A stretch of 12,869 nt of DNA from Syntrophaceae bacterium UBA4778 (GTDB lineage: Bacteria > Desulfobacterota > Syntrophia > Syntrophales > UBA4778), in the NCBI GenBank assembly GCA_002403175.1, contig DHHG01000241.1:1-12869 (forward strand). The letters run 5' to 3'. Numbering within the stretch: position 1 is the stretch's first letter; every line of letters begins with the position of its first letter. Both the position numbers and the translations under genes were made by a program. Positions 6,046-12,869 of the stretch are shown one piece after another. The notes under the pieces were generated by a model. It saw only the letters and a list, made by a program, of their open reading frames with translations, ran no database searches and was not told the DNA's origin.

Positions 6046-8037
6046 CTATCCCCCGTACTCCAGCTCGCGGCCGGATAACTTTAATATCCTGTCCCGGATT
6101 TCTGCTGCTCTTTCGAACTCCAGATCCCTGGCGGCATCGGACATCTCCTGCTTTAGCCTTCGGATCAAAGCGAGGAGTTCTTTCTCGGAATAGACTTCCT
6201 CTTCTTCGGCAACGGCGATGGTCATATAATCCGATTCATAGACGGAGGAGAGGACGTCCGAGATAGATTTCCGGATCGATTCCGGAGTAATGCCGTTGTC
6301 CGTATTGTATTTTGCCTGAATCTCCCGCCTTCGTTTAGTTTCCTTCAGGCACGCCTCTATGCCCGAGGTGATCTTGTCCGCATACATGATCACCTCGCCC
6401 GAGACATTCCGGGCCGCACGGCCGCTGGTCTGGATCAGGGATCGCTCAGATCTCAAAAAGCCTTCCTTGTCGGCATCGAGAATCGCAACAAGAGAGACCT
6501 CCGGGATATCAAGACCCTCTCTGAGCAGGTTGACACCAACGAGAACATCATATTTGCCTATCCGCAAGTCTCGTATGATATTAACCCTTTCCAGGGTAAC
6601 AACATCGGAATGGAGGTAAGCGACTTTCATTCCGAGTCCCTGATAATACTCGGTCAGATTCTCTGCCATTCGCTTGGTCAGGGTCGTCACGAGTACACGT
6701 TCCTGTTTCTCGATCCGTTTCCTGATTTCTCCTAGAAGATCATCGACCTGATGCTGAACCGGCTTGATAATGATCTCGGGGTCCATCAGGCCCGTCGGAC
6801 GGATGAGCTGTTCGACGACTTTTCCTTCCGACTTTCTCATTTCATAGTCCGCCGGCGTAGCTGAGATATAAAGCCTCTGCTGGGGGTACGCTTCAAATTC
6901 CGGAAACATCAGCGGCCTGTTATCGAGGGCCGAAGGCAGGCGAAATCCGTAATTGACAAGGGTCTCCTTCCGGGAACGGTCTCCCCGGTACATCCCGTTC
7001 AACTGGGGGACTGTGACATGGCTCTCGTCGATGATGATCAGGGCATCTGTCGGAAGATAATCCATCAGGGTCGGGGGAGCCTGTCCCGGATTGCGCCCTG
7101 TCAGGTGGCGCGAGTAGTTTTCAATCCCCTGGCAGTATCCCATCTCTTCCATCATTTCGAGATCGAAATTCGTGCGCTGTTCAAGACGCTGCGCTTCGAG
7201 GAGTTTGTTCAAAGACCGGAGCTGTTGGAGTCTTTGCGTCAATTCTTCGCGAATGGTTGCCATCGCCCTTTTCATGTTGTCCCGGGTTGTGACATAATGG
7301 CTGCCCGGATAGATGGCGCATTTATAAAGGCGTTCGATTTTTCTGCCCCGCAACGGGTCAATCGTCGAGATTGCATCGATCGTATCTCCGAAGAATTCCA
7401 CCCGGATCGCCTTTTCTTCTTCATATGCGGGGAAAATCTCCACGACATCGCCCCGGACGCGAAAGGTCCCTCGATGGAAGTCCACATCATTTCGCTGGTA
7501 CTGGATTTCAACGAGTTTGCGCAGCATGTCGTCACGCCCGATCTCCCGACCCTCTTCGATTTGAAGGAGCATCTCCGAATACGCCTCAGGCGATCCGATG
7601 CCGTAAATGCACGAAACACTTGCGACGATAATGACATCCCGACGCTCGAGAATCGAACGCGTTGCGGAATGACGCATTTTATCGATGGTTTCGTTGATCG
7701 ACGAATCTTTTTCGATATAGGTATCGGTGCTTGGAATGTATGCCTCTGGCTGATAGTAATCGTAATAGCTGACGAAGTATTCTACCGCATTATCCGGGAA
7801 AATGGTTTTGAACTCACTATAGAGCTGGGCCGCCAGGGTTTTGTTATGCGCGATCACCAAAGCGGGACGCTGGATACTTTCGATCACATTGGCAACGGTA
7901 AAGGTCTTCCCCGAACCGGTAACTCCGAGCAGTACTTGATGGGGAAATCCCTCGCGAATTCCTTCGGAAAGTTTGTTTATTGCCTGAGGTTGATCACCCT
8001 TCGGTTCAAAATCCGTAAAAATTTTAAATTTGCTCAT
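6046..8037 (-). CDS. uvrB: Excinuclease ABC subunit B (UvrB)
   Basis: UvrB is the helicase-like subunit that verifies DNA damage and loads UvrC in nucleotide excision repair. The 663-residue protein is full length for the family (about 670). Visible landmarks are the Walker A motif GVTGSGKT (38-45), the tyrosine-rich beta-hairpin region ([11 protein letters not shown], 90-100) that inserts between DNA strands, the DESH box (337-340), motif [10 protein letters not shown] (536-543), and a C-terminal UVR domain (about 620-655) that binds UvrC. The start at 8037 ([17 protein letters not shown]) matches the family; a further in-frame ATG at 8103 would add 22 residues that look non-conserved. The ribosome site is weak (TTGAGA). 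The gene converges on the phospholipase D gene with 19 bp between stops. I saw no clear LexA-type operator upstream. Confidence 0.97.
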   Translation of the reverse strand: MSKFKIFTDFEPKGDQPQAINKLSEGIREGFPHQVLLGVTGSGKTFTVANVIESIQRPALVIAHNKTLAAQLYSEFKTIFPDNAVEYFVSYYDYYQPEAYIPSTDTYIEKDSSINETIDKMRHSATRSILERRDVIIVASVSCIYGIGSPEAYSEMLLQIEEGREIGRDDMLRKLVEIQYQRNDVDFHRGTFRVRGDVVEIFPAYEEEKAIRVEFFGDTIDAISTIDPLRGRKIERLYKCAIYPGSHYVTTRDNMKRAMATIREELTQRLQQLRSLNKLLEAQRLEQRTNFDLEMMEEMGYCQGIENYSRHLTGRNPGQAPPTLMDYLPTDALIIIDESHVTVPQLNGMYRGDRSRKETLVNYGFRLPSALDNRPLMFPEFEAYPQQRLYISATPADYEMRKSEGKVVEQLIRPTGLMDPEIIIKPVQHQVDDLLGEIRKRIEKQERVLVTTLTKRMAENLTEYYQGLGMKVAYLHSDVVTLERVNIIRDLRIGKYDVLVGVNLLREGLDIPEVSLVAILDADKEGFLRSERSLIQTSGRAARNVSGEVIMYADKITSGIEACLKETKRRREIQAKYNTDNGITPESIRKSISDVLSSVYESDYMTIAVAEEEEVYSEKELLALIRRLKQEMSDAARDLEFERAAEIRDRILKLSGRELEYGG

Positions 8038-8144
8038 TGAGATCTCAATTTTTGTTGTTATATTGACCAAGTCAAAGCCGACTTGCGAATCAATCGCCCG
8101 CAAAACCGACTTACATTTTATATTTCTGAATTGATTAGTCCGAA

Positions 8145-8172
8145 ATTATACGCCCGCTGATTTAAAATGCAA
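8145..8172 (-). promoter_or_regulatory. Candidate uvrB promoter
   Basis: On the minus strand TTGCAT (8172-8167) is followed after 16 bp by a perfect TATAAT (8150-8145). Transcription would begin near 8137 and give a leader of about 100 nt before the uvrB ATG at 8037. The -35 box matches only three of six consensus positions; the -10 box carries the call. Confidence 0.5.
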
Positions 8173-8201
8173 GTTAGCCCCTATCGTAAAAGGAGGACCC
8201 G

Positions 8202-9029
8202 ATGAAAATAGCCCGAATCATGAGTAACAATAACGAGATCCTGTATGGCTCTTTCGATCCCGAGCTGCCGAAACGGATTCAGATTATCGAAGGGGATCTT
8301 TTCGGGCACTTTACCGTCAGCAAGAAGACTGCTGAAATCAAATCTCTCCTTGCCCCCGTCACACCTCCGAATATCTTTGCTCTCGGCCTGAATTACGGAA
8401 AGCATGCCGATGAAACGGGAATGTCCCACCCCGATTCTCCCGTCGTCTTTATTAAGGCAACGACCAGCATTACCGGACCTGGCTCCCCGATTCTGCTGCC
8501 CAAAGCGGGTTCAAAGCATGTCGATTATGAATGCGAGTTGGCGATTGTGATTGGAAGGGAATGCAAGAATGTTTCGCCGGGTGAGGCTTTCGATTCTATC
8601 CTTGGCTACACATGCGCCAATGACGTGAGCGCACGCGACTGGCAGATGCAATTGCAAAAAGGACAATGGGCGAGAGGAAAAAGTTTCGATACCTTTTGCC
8701 CGATCGGTCCTTACATTGTAACAAAGGATGAGATTCCCGATCCCGATTATTTGAAGATTTCGACATTTCTGAACGGTACGATCATGCAGGATTCCAGCAC
8801 GGCAGACATGATCTTTGATGTAGCCAGGATCGTTAGCGACCTGAGCCGCTCATTGACCCTGCTGCCCGGGACACTAGTCCTGACGGGAACGCCCGAAGGA
8901 GTCGGATTTACGAGGAAGCCACCCATATTCCTGAAATCAGGCGATACCATCAGCGTTGCCATCGAAAATATAGGCATTCTTACCAATCCTGTTCAGGACG
9001 AGTCATATGGGGGTTCGGATTTAGTCTGA
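8202..9029 (+). CDS. Fumarylacetoacetate hydrolase (FAH) family protein
   Basis: The 275-residue protein has the FAH C-terminal fold landmarks: LGLNYGKHADE (61-71), the metal-ligand segment VDYECELA (Glu110, Glu112), NDVSARDWQ (Asp141 as third ligand), GKSFDTFCPIGP (159-170) and LTGTPEGVGF (227-236). Family members bind Mg or Mn and cleave or isomerise C-C bonds next to a keto acid; assigned activities include hydroxyheptadienedioate isomerase, acylpyruvate hydrolase and oxaloacetate decarboxylase. Sequence alone does not choose among them and no catabolic operon surrounds the gene. The start is well fixed by AAAGGAGGA six or so bases before the ATG at 8202. It is transcribed divergently from uvrB, with about 164 bp between starts; an overlapping divergent promoter is likely. 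Confidence 0.92.
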   Translation: MKIARIMSNNNEILYGSFDPELPKRIQIIEGDLFGHFTVSKKTAEIKSLLAPVTPPNIFALGLNYGKHADETGMSHPDSPVVFIKATTSITGPGSPILLPKAGSKHVDYECELAIVIGRECKNVSPGEAFDSILGYTCANDVSARDWQMQLQKGQWARGKSFDTFCPIGPYIVTKDEIPDPDYLKISTFLNGTIMQDSSTADMIFDVARIVSDLSRSLTLLPGTLVLTGTPEGVGFTRKPPIFLKSGDTISVAIENIGILTNPVQDESYGGSDLV

Positions 9030-9035
9030 TTCCAG

Positions 9036-9054
9036 AGCAGAAAAAAATTCTGCT
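9036..9054 (+). terminator. Small hairpin after the FAH-family gene
   Basis: AGCAGAA (9036-9042) and TTCTGCT (9048-9054) form a perfect 7-bp stem with an AAAAA loop, starting six bases after the stop codon. No run of T follows (TCACG), so it would be a weak terminator or an mRNA 3' end stabiliser. Confidence 0.35.
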
Positions 9055-9089
9055 TCACGAAGGTATTGAAAACACCCCTTATTTATATA

Positions 9090-9118
9090 TTGAAGTCTGA
9101 TTGAAAAGGGGATATACA
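9090..9118 (+). promoter_or_regulatory. Candidate promoter of the FdhE-like gene
   Basis: TTGAAG (9090-9095) and TATACA (9113-9118) are separated by exactly 17 bp, each with four of six consensus matches. It lies 32 bp before the ATG at 9150. A loose inverted repeat CCCCTT (9075-9080) / AAGGGG (9106-9111) overlaps the spacer and might be a regulatory site. Confidence 0.4.
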
Positions 9119-9149
9119 TAATTGCACCAAGGAGAAGAGGTTATTTTGA

Positions 9150-9974
9150 ATGGTTAAATTACAAGACAATTTGAAAAAAATTGAAACATATAAGAATAGC
9201 AGCCCCCACTACAAGGAGCTGCTTGATATTTACGGAGATATTCTGATCCTCCGAGAAGACTTCCGATGCCGGATGAAAAAGGCTGTTTTCAATATCGAGG
9301 AGGCCCATATTGATAAAAAATTGTCGGGCGGGCTTCCACTGGTCGATCTGTCGCAAGGAAACCTGGACCTTTCCGAAGCACAAGCCTATTTTATCGAACT
9401 CATGAGAATTGCAGAGAAGATCAATTCTGAAGAAAGTCAGGCCATTTTAGCTGATTTAAAAAAAGGGAAGATCCTTTTTAACAACATGGTCGAAGAAACC
9501 TTCGATAAGCAATCGGAATCCAATGCCGAAGAGGAAGACGATTCCTTTGATCTTTTAGGTTTTTTTGTAGAAGAGAGCCTCAGGCCGGCTTTCGAACAAA
9601 TAGCCGAAAAATATGCGGAGAAAATAAGCAAATCCAAATGGTGCGAAGGATACTGTCCTGTTTGCGGAAAAGAACCGAATATCGGCGAAATAAGAGAGGA
9701 AGAAGGTAAAAGATTTCTTTTTTGCAGTCAATGCGGGACGGAATGGAATTTTCGCAGAATCAAATGTCCTTTCTGCGGCAATGAGGAACAAAAGACACTA
9801 TCTTACTTTACCGTTGAAGAAGATGAGCGCTACCGGGTGGATGTCTGCGATCGGTGTAAGCGGTATATAAAAACCATTGATTTTCGCAGCATGAAGGAAG
9901 AGCCGAACCTGGATATTGAAGACATCACTACCATTCATCTTGATATGCTGGCCAATGAAGAGGGCTATAATTAG
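9150..9974 (+). CDS. FdhE-like formate dehydrogenase accessory protein
   Basis: The 274-residue protein has a helical N-terminal half and a C-terminal pair of rubredoxin-like zinc/iron knuckles. Four CXXC pairs are visible: CPVC (169-172), CSQC (192-195), CPFC (206-209) and CDRC (233-236), in the order and spacing of FdhE. FdhE is a cytoplasmic redox-sensitive maturation factor that binds the catalytic subunit of exported formate dehydrogenases before Tat export. It is a little shorter than E. coli FdhE (309 residues). AAGAGG about nine bases upstream supports the ATG at 9150. No formate dehydrogenase, FdhD or Tat gene lies in the window, so the client enzyme must be encoded elsewhere. The acidic stretch at about 125-133 is not conserved in versions I know. 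The family call is good; the client is unknown. Confidence 0.85.
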   Translation: MVKLQDNLKKIETYKNSSPHYKELLDIYGDILILREDFRCRMKKAVFNIEEAHIDKKLSGGLPLVDLSQGNLDLSEAQAYFIELMRIAEKINSEESQAILADLKKGKILFNNMVEETFDKQSESNAEEEDDSFDLLGFFVEESLRPAFEQIAEKYAEKISKSKWCEGYCPVCGKEPNIGEIREEEGKRFLFCSQCGTEWNFRRIKCPFCGNEEQKTLSYFTVEEDERYRVDVCDRCKRYIKTIDFRSMKEEPNLDIEDITTIHLDMLANEEGYN

Positions 9975-9978
9975 CGGC

Positions 9979-10001
9979 TGACACCGAAGTGACTAGTGTC
10001 A
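9979..10001 (+). terminator. Weak hairpin after the FdhE-like gene
   Basis: TGACAC (9979-9984) and GTGTCA (9996-10001) pair perfectly around an 11-nt loop, five bases after the TAG stop. There is no T-tract, so intrinsic termination is doubtful. Confidence 0.25.
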
Positions 10002-10142
10002 AATAAACGTGACGAGCTTCTAGAAAAAGCCGGTTCCAGCTTTCGCGAGCAAGACAGTAACTACATATTTCTATTTGTATCATTAGCTTTCAGCTTGTTG
10101 CCTGCAGACTGTAAGCTCATTTGAAACCTGCCTTTTTCTACC

Positions 10143-10799
10143 ATGAACGATCAAGATATCGGTAAAATCATCAGGATTCTCACCTCCGAACTGAAAAAAC
10201 GGGACCTTCCCATTGTCTCTCTCATGGCGGAACAGAAGAGTGATCCCTTTCTGATCCTGATTTCTACGGTTCTGAGCTCCCGGACGACAGATGAGGTCAC
10301 AGCGGCGGCATCGAAGAGACTTTTCTCACTCGCCTCCAGTCCTGAAAAGATGCTGACATTATCCGAGGAAGAAATCAGGAAAGCGATCTATCCTGTCGGT
10401 TTCTACAAGACCAAAGCCCGGGCTATCCACTCCCTCTGCCGAGATCTGGTGGAGCACTTCGGGTCACAGGTCCCGCGGACCATGGAGGAATTGCTCACCT
10501 TAAAGGGAGTAGGAAGAAAGACGGCCAATCTTGTCCTGGCTCTGGGATTCGGAAGTGGCGGGATGTGTGTCGATACCCATGTTCACCGAATCTCAAACCG
10601 GCTCGGGTACATAAAGACCAAAATACCTGCTGAATCCGAAACAGCCCTCCGGGAAAAACTCCCCAAAAAATACTGGGCCATTTACAATACCATCCTTGTA
10701 GCTCATGGACAGCACACCTGCAGACCGATATCACCTTTTTGCAGCAGATGTCCGGTTTTCATCTATTGCGACCGAATAGGCGTGACATCTAGCCGCTGA
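10143..10799 (+). CDS. nth: Endonuclease III (DNA-(apurinic or apyrimidinic site) lyase)
   Basis: This 218-residue base-excision-repair glycosylase/lyase removes oxidised pyrimidines and nicks the abasic site. The helix-hairpin-helix is LLTLKGVGRKTANLVLA, with the catalytic lysine at 126; the catalytic aspartate is Asp144 in VDTHVHRISNRLG. The C-terminal 4Fe-4S loop is complete, with Cys193, Cys200, Cys203 and Cys209 in the C-X6-C-X2-C-X5-C spacing. Length is normal (E. coli Nth 211). LSSRTTD replaces the E. coli LSAQATD motif, as in archaeal and some anaerobe versions. No Shine-Dalgarno sequence is seen before the ATG at 10143. The gene stands alone, 168 bp after the FdhE-like gene and converging on rtcB. 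A related HhH-GPD glycosylase is a less likely reading since both catalytic residues and the cluster are present. Confidence 0.95.
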   Translation: MNDQDIGKIIRILTSELKKRDLPIVSLMAEQKSDPFLILISTVLSSRTTDEVTAAASKRLFSLASSPEKMLTLSEEEIRKAIYPVGFYKTKARAIHSLCRDLVEHFGSQVPRTMEELLTLKGVGRKTANLVLALGFGSGGMCVDTHVHRISNRLGYIKTKIPAESETALREKLPKKYWAIYNTILVAHGQHTCRPISPFCSRCPVFIYCDRIGVTSSR

Positions 10800-11015
10800 T
10801 AATCATTAGAATTAAGGGCACCTTTTACTTGCTTGACGGCGATCGCATCAATCTGGGTACACCTTTTTGCAAACAGGATGAAATACTCCGAACAGGTATC
10901 TGCGGTAATATTATCAGAGCGGTCGTGCCTCGCCTTTTTTGAAGAGCATCTTCCAATGCATCTTTGGTTCCGTTACCGTCGGTGAGAAATAGAAAGCCAG
11001 CGGCAGATTCAGGAT

Positions 11016-12458
11016 CTAACCTTTCACGCATCCGATTGGCCGCAACCTAGCCACCTTCTTTGAAATACCGGCATTATGAACAACATTGACCACTTCATCG
11101 ATATTCTTGTAAGCTTCGGGTATTTCTTCAGCAAGGGTGGCCCTGCCTGTGGAGAGGACGATCACGCCTCGCTGGGCCATTTCTTTTTTGATTCCCCGCC
11201 CCATGCTGGCCTTTTTTGCCTGAGCGCGACTCATAACCCGCCCCGCGCCGTGACAGGTGCTTCCGAAAGTTTCTTCCAAGGCCTTTTGCGTTCCCGTGAG
11301 GACGTATGACCCCGTCCCCATATCACCGGGAATCAGAACGGGCTGCCCAACAGATCGGTATTGAGGAGGAACTTTGGGGTGTCCGGGGGGAAATGCCCGG
11401 GTTGCGCCCTTTCGGTGCACACAAAGTTTAACCATTTTTCCATCGATCGGGAATTCCTCGAATTTGGCGATATTGTGACAGACATCGTACACAAGTCGCA
11501 TCCCCAGTTCTCGCGGGCTTTTTTGGAGCGTTCGCTCGAATGTCTCCCGAGTCCAATGCATCATCATCTGTCGATTCGTCCAGGCGTAATTCGCCGCGCA
11601 GCACATGGCAGCGAAATACCTTTTACCCTCTTCCGAATCGATGCGGGCACAGGCAAGCTGCCGGTCGGGGAGGACGAGGCCCGTTTTCTGAATGTATTTC
11701 ATCATGAGGACAAGGTAATCATCACAGACCTGATATCCGAAGCCGCGCGACCCGGAATGGATCAGAATTGTGACCTGTCCCTTTTCCAACCCGAATACCG
11801 CCGCTGCTTTCTCATCGAAAATCTCCTCGACAATTTCAATTTCCAGAAAATGATTGCCCGAACCGAGCGTCCCCAATTGCTCCCGCCCACGTGTCAAGGC
11901 CCGCTCGCTGACCTGATCGGGATCGGCTCCCTCCATCCGGCCCCCTTCTTCCATTGCATCCAGGTCCGCTTGGGAACCGTAGCCGTTGGCAACAGCCCAT
12001 TGCGCACCTTTTTCAAGGACACCCCTCTCATCTTTCGGCGAGAGCTTCAGAGGCCCTTTCGAACCGACTCCGGAAGGGATATTTCGGTAGATATTGATAA
12101 CCAGGTTTTCCAGCTTGTCTTTAATCTCATCATGATGAAGGCGCGTCGCAATCAGGCGGCAGCCGCAATTGATATCATATCCGACGCCGCCGGGAGAGAT
12201 TACCCCGTCGGCAGGATCGAAAGCCGCAACGCCGCCGATAGGAAATCCATAACCCCAGTGGACGTCCGGCATTGCCAGTGAATATTTCACGATTCCCGGC
12301 AGATGAGCCACATTGGCGACCTGCCGTGGACTCTCGTCTTTGCCCATTTTTTTGAAAAGAGCCTCGCTCGAATAAATAATCCCCGGAACGCGCATGCCTT
12401 CCTGGGGAAGTATCTTCCAGCGAAAATCGTCCATCTTTTCCAGCTTCAAATCAGACAT
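11016..12458 (-). CDS. rtcB: RNA-splicing ligase RtcB
   Basis: RtcB joins 2',3'-cyclic-phosphate or 3'-phosphate RNA ends to 5'-OH ends using GTP and Mn2+, for tRNA splicing or RNA repair. The 480-residue protein is full length. Metal ligands can be placed: Asp95 and Cys98 in YDINCGCR, His203 in GSGNHFLE, His234 in LIHSGSRG, and His328 in YDVCHNIAKFE. The guanylylated histidine is His403 in STCHGAGRVMSR, and the conserved C-terminal lysine is Lys479 in the final CVKG. Numbering is within one of Pyrococcus RtcB, so nothing is missing. Residue 100 is Cys where valine is usual. The ATG at 12458 overlaps the end of the archease gene by 8 nt, so translation is probably coupled. No RtcA or RtcR gene is in view. 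Confidence 0.97.
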   Translation of the reverse strand: MSDLKLEKMDDFRWKILPQEGMRVPGIIYSSEALFKKMGKDESPRQVANVAHLPGIVKYSLAMPDVHWGYGFPIGGVAAFDPADGVISPGGVGYDINCGCRLIATRLHHDEIKDKLENLVINIYRNIPSGVGSKGPLKLSPKDERGVLEKGAQWAVANGYGSQADLDAMEEGGRMEGADPDQVSERALTRGREQLGTLGSGNHFLEIEIVEEIFDEKAAAVFGLEKGQVTILIHSGSRGFGYQVCDDYLVLMMKYIQKTGLVLPDRQLACARIDSEEGKRYFAAMCCAANYAWTNRQMMMHWTRETFERTLQKSPRELGMRLVYDVCHNIAKFEEFPIDGKMVKLCVHRKGATRAFPPGHPKVPPQYRSVGQPVLIPGDMGTGSYVLTGTQKALEETFGSTCHGAGRVMSRAQAKKASMGRGIKKEMAQRGVIVLSTGRATLAEEIPEAYKNIDEVVNVVHNAGISKKVARLRPIGCVKG

Positions 12459-12864
12459 CGAAGATCACCTGTGCCTTCCAGATCCCGTCTATTTTCCGGA
12501 CATAAGCCTGATGGTAGGTTACCGCTTTGAGTTCGGTTTTGATGGTATGCCGGTCGGGATCGTAATTTTCTCCGGAAACAGTCGCCACGATCCGGATATC
12601 CGAAAGTTCCGTCACTGCAACTTCCTTGAGAAGAAAACCTTCTCCATTGAATAAATAGAGGACTTCACGTAGAAAATTGATCAGCAGATCCGTCGGATCC
12701 ATTCCCTCAACGGTCAGATTTCTCTGGTCTGCCGCCTGGACTCCTCTCAAATCAGCAATCAGGCCAAACATGGCCAGCACGGCGTCGGCAAAAAGCTCGC
12801 GTTCGGAGCCGGATATCACCTCAAACCCGATGTCGGCGGTATGATCAATCAGTTTATAAGCCAT
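12451..12864 (-). CDS. Archease, RtcB cofactor
   Basis: The 137-residue protein has the archease hallmarks: the start YKLIDHTADIGFEV (Asp11 a metal-ligand position), GENYDPDRHTIKTELKAVTYH (in two parts, 98-118), and the C-terminal WKAQVIFDV (Asp136). Archease stimulates RtcB guanylylation and turnover and widens its nucleotide use. It lies immediately upstream of rtcB and overlaps it by 8 nt (ATGTCTGA), so the two are one transcript. Its start ATG at 12864 is five bases from the right edge; the promoter and ribosome site lie outside the window. Length agrees with the family (about 140), so the gene is complete. Confidence 0.95.
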   Translation of the reverse strand: MAYKLIDHTADIGFEVISGSERELFADAVLAMFGLIADLRGVQAADQRNLTVEGMDPTDLLINFLREVLYLFNGEGFLLKEVAVTELSDIRIVATVSGENYDPDRHTIKTELKAVTYHQAYVRKIDGIWKAQVIFDV

Positions 12865-12869
12865 AATAA

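Noticed and set aside
7018..8040. 340-codon open frame on the plus strand opposite uvrB
   Set aside because: It is antisense to a strongly conserved uvrB; the protein has no recognisable motif and its openness follows from uvrB codon bias.
10839..10846. Octamer palindrome GCGATCGC, like the cyanobacterial HIP1 element
   Set aside because: I noticed only this copy and the gene content does not suggest a cyanobacterium.
10825..11031. 68-codon minus-strand frame overlapping the 3' end of rtcB by 16 nt
   Set aside because: No ribosome site and no family recognised. It fills the 216-bp nth/rtcB gap and could be a decayed gene, but I cannot support it.
11361..12281. 306-codon open frame on the plus strand opposite rtcB
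   Set aside because: Antisense to rtcB, whose catalytic residues are all intact; no ribosome site or family resemblance.
1..12869. CRISPR array, phage, transposon or defence island
   Set aside because: No regularly spaced repeats, transposase, integrase or terminal inverted repeats were seen; genes are chromosomal housekeeping or lipid-related.

Overview
This 12.9 kb window reads as ordinary bacterial chromosome: about ten complete genes, one partial gene, mid-range GC, no CRISPR array, insertion sequence, tRNA or rRNA that I can see. An FdhE-type formate dehydrogenase factor, an iron-sulfur endonuclease III, an archease-RtcB pair and the general protein style suggest a Gram-negative anaerobe, perhaps a Desulfobacterota/Syntrophales-like lineage. 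That placement is inference from gene content, not from an alignment.

Region 1 (1-6026) is a membrane-lipid neighbourhood. A TetR-family repressor gene, cut by the left edge, points left. Reading right from the shared intergenic region are: a cytoplasmic glycosyltransferase of the monogalactosyldiacylglycerol-synthase/GT28 type fused to a papain-fold domain with the His...His...Cys order of LRAT/HRASLS lipid acyltransferases; a DedA-family membrane protein whose start overlaps the preceding stop (ATGA); a 357-bp gap; a DUF4184 multi-pass membrane protein with histidines and aspartates resembling membrane metal-dependent hydrolases; and a two-HKD phospholipase D/cardiolipin-synthase-like enzyme with an N-terminal export signal. 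The tetR/glycosyltransferase intergenic region carries a strong promoter (TTGACA-16-TATATT) and three inverted repeats, one lying across the -35 box. The simplest reading is a TetR-controlled envelope-lipid unit: make a glycolipid, edit acyl chains, move lipids across the membrane, and exchange phospholipid head groups. The functional link is inference. The glycosyltransferase/LRAT-like fusion is the most unusual object in the window.

Region 2 (6046-9974) is mostly housekeeping: uvrB on the minus strand, convergent with the phospholipase D gene across 19 bp; then, divergently, a fumarylacetoacetate-hydrolase-family enzyme with an excellent ribosome binding site, and an FdhE-like four-CXXC zinc protein with no formate dehydrogenase gene beside it.

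Region 3 (10143-12864) has an endonuclease III gene converging on an RNA-repair pair on the minus strand: archease (12864 to 12451) followed by rtcB (12458 to 11016), overlapping by 8 nt. The two DNA-repair genes (uvrB, nth) are not in one operon.
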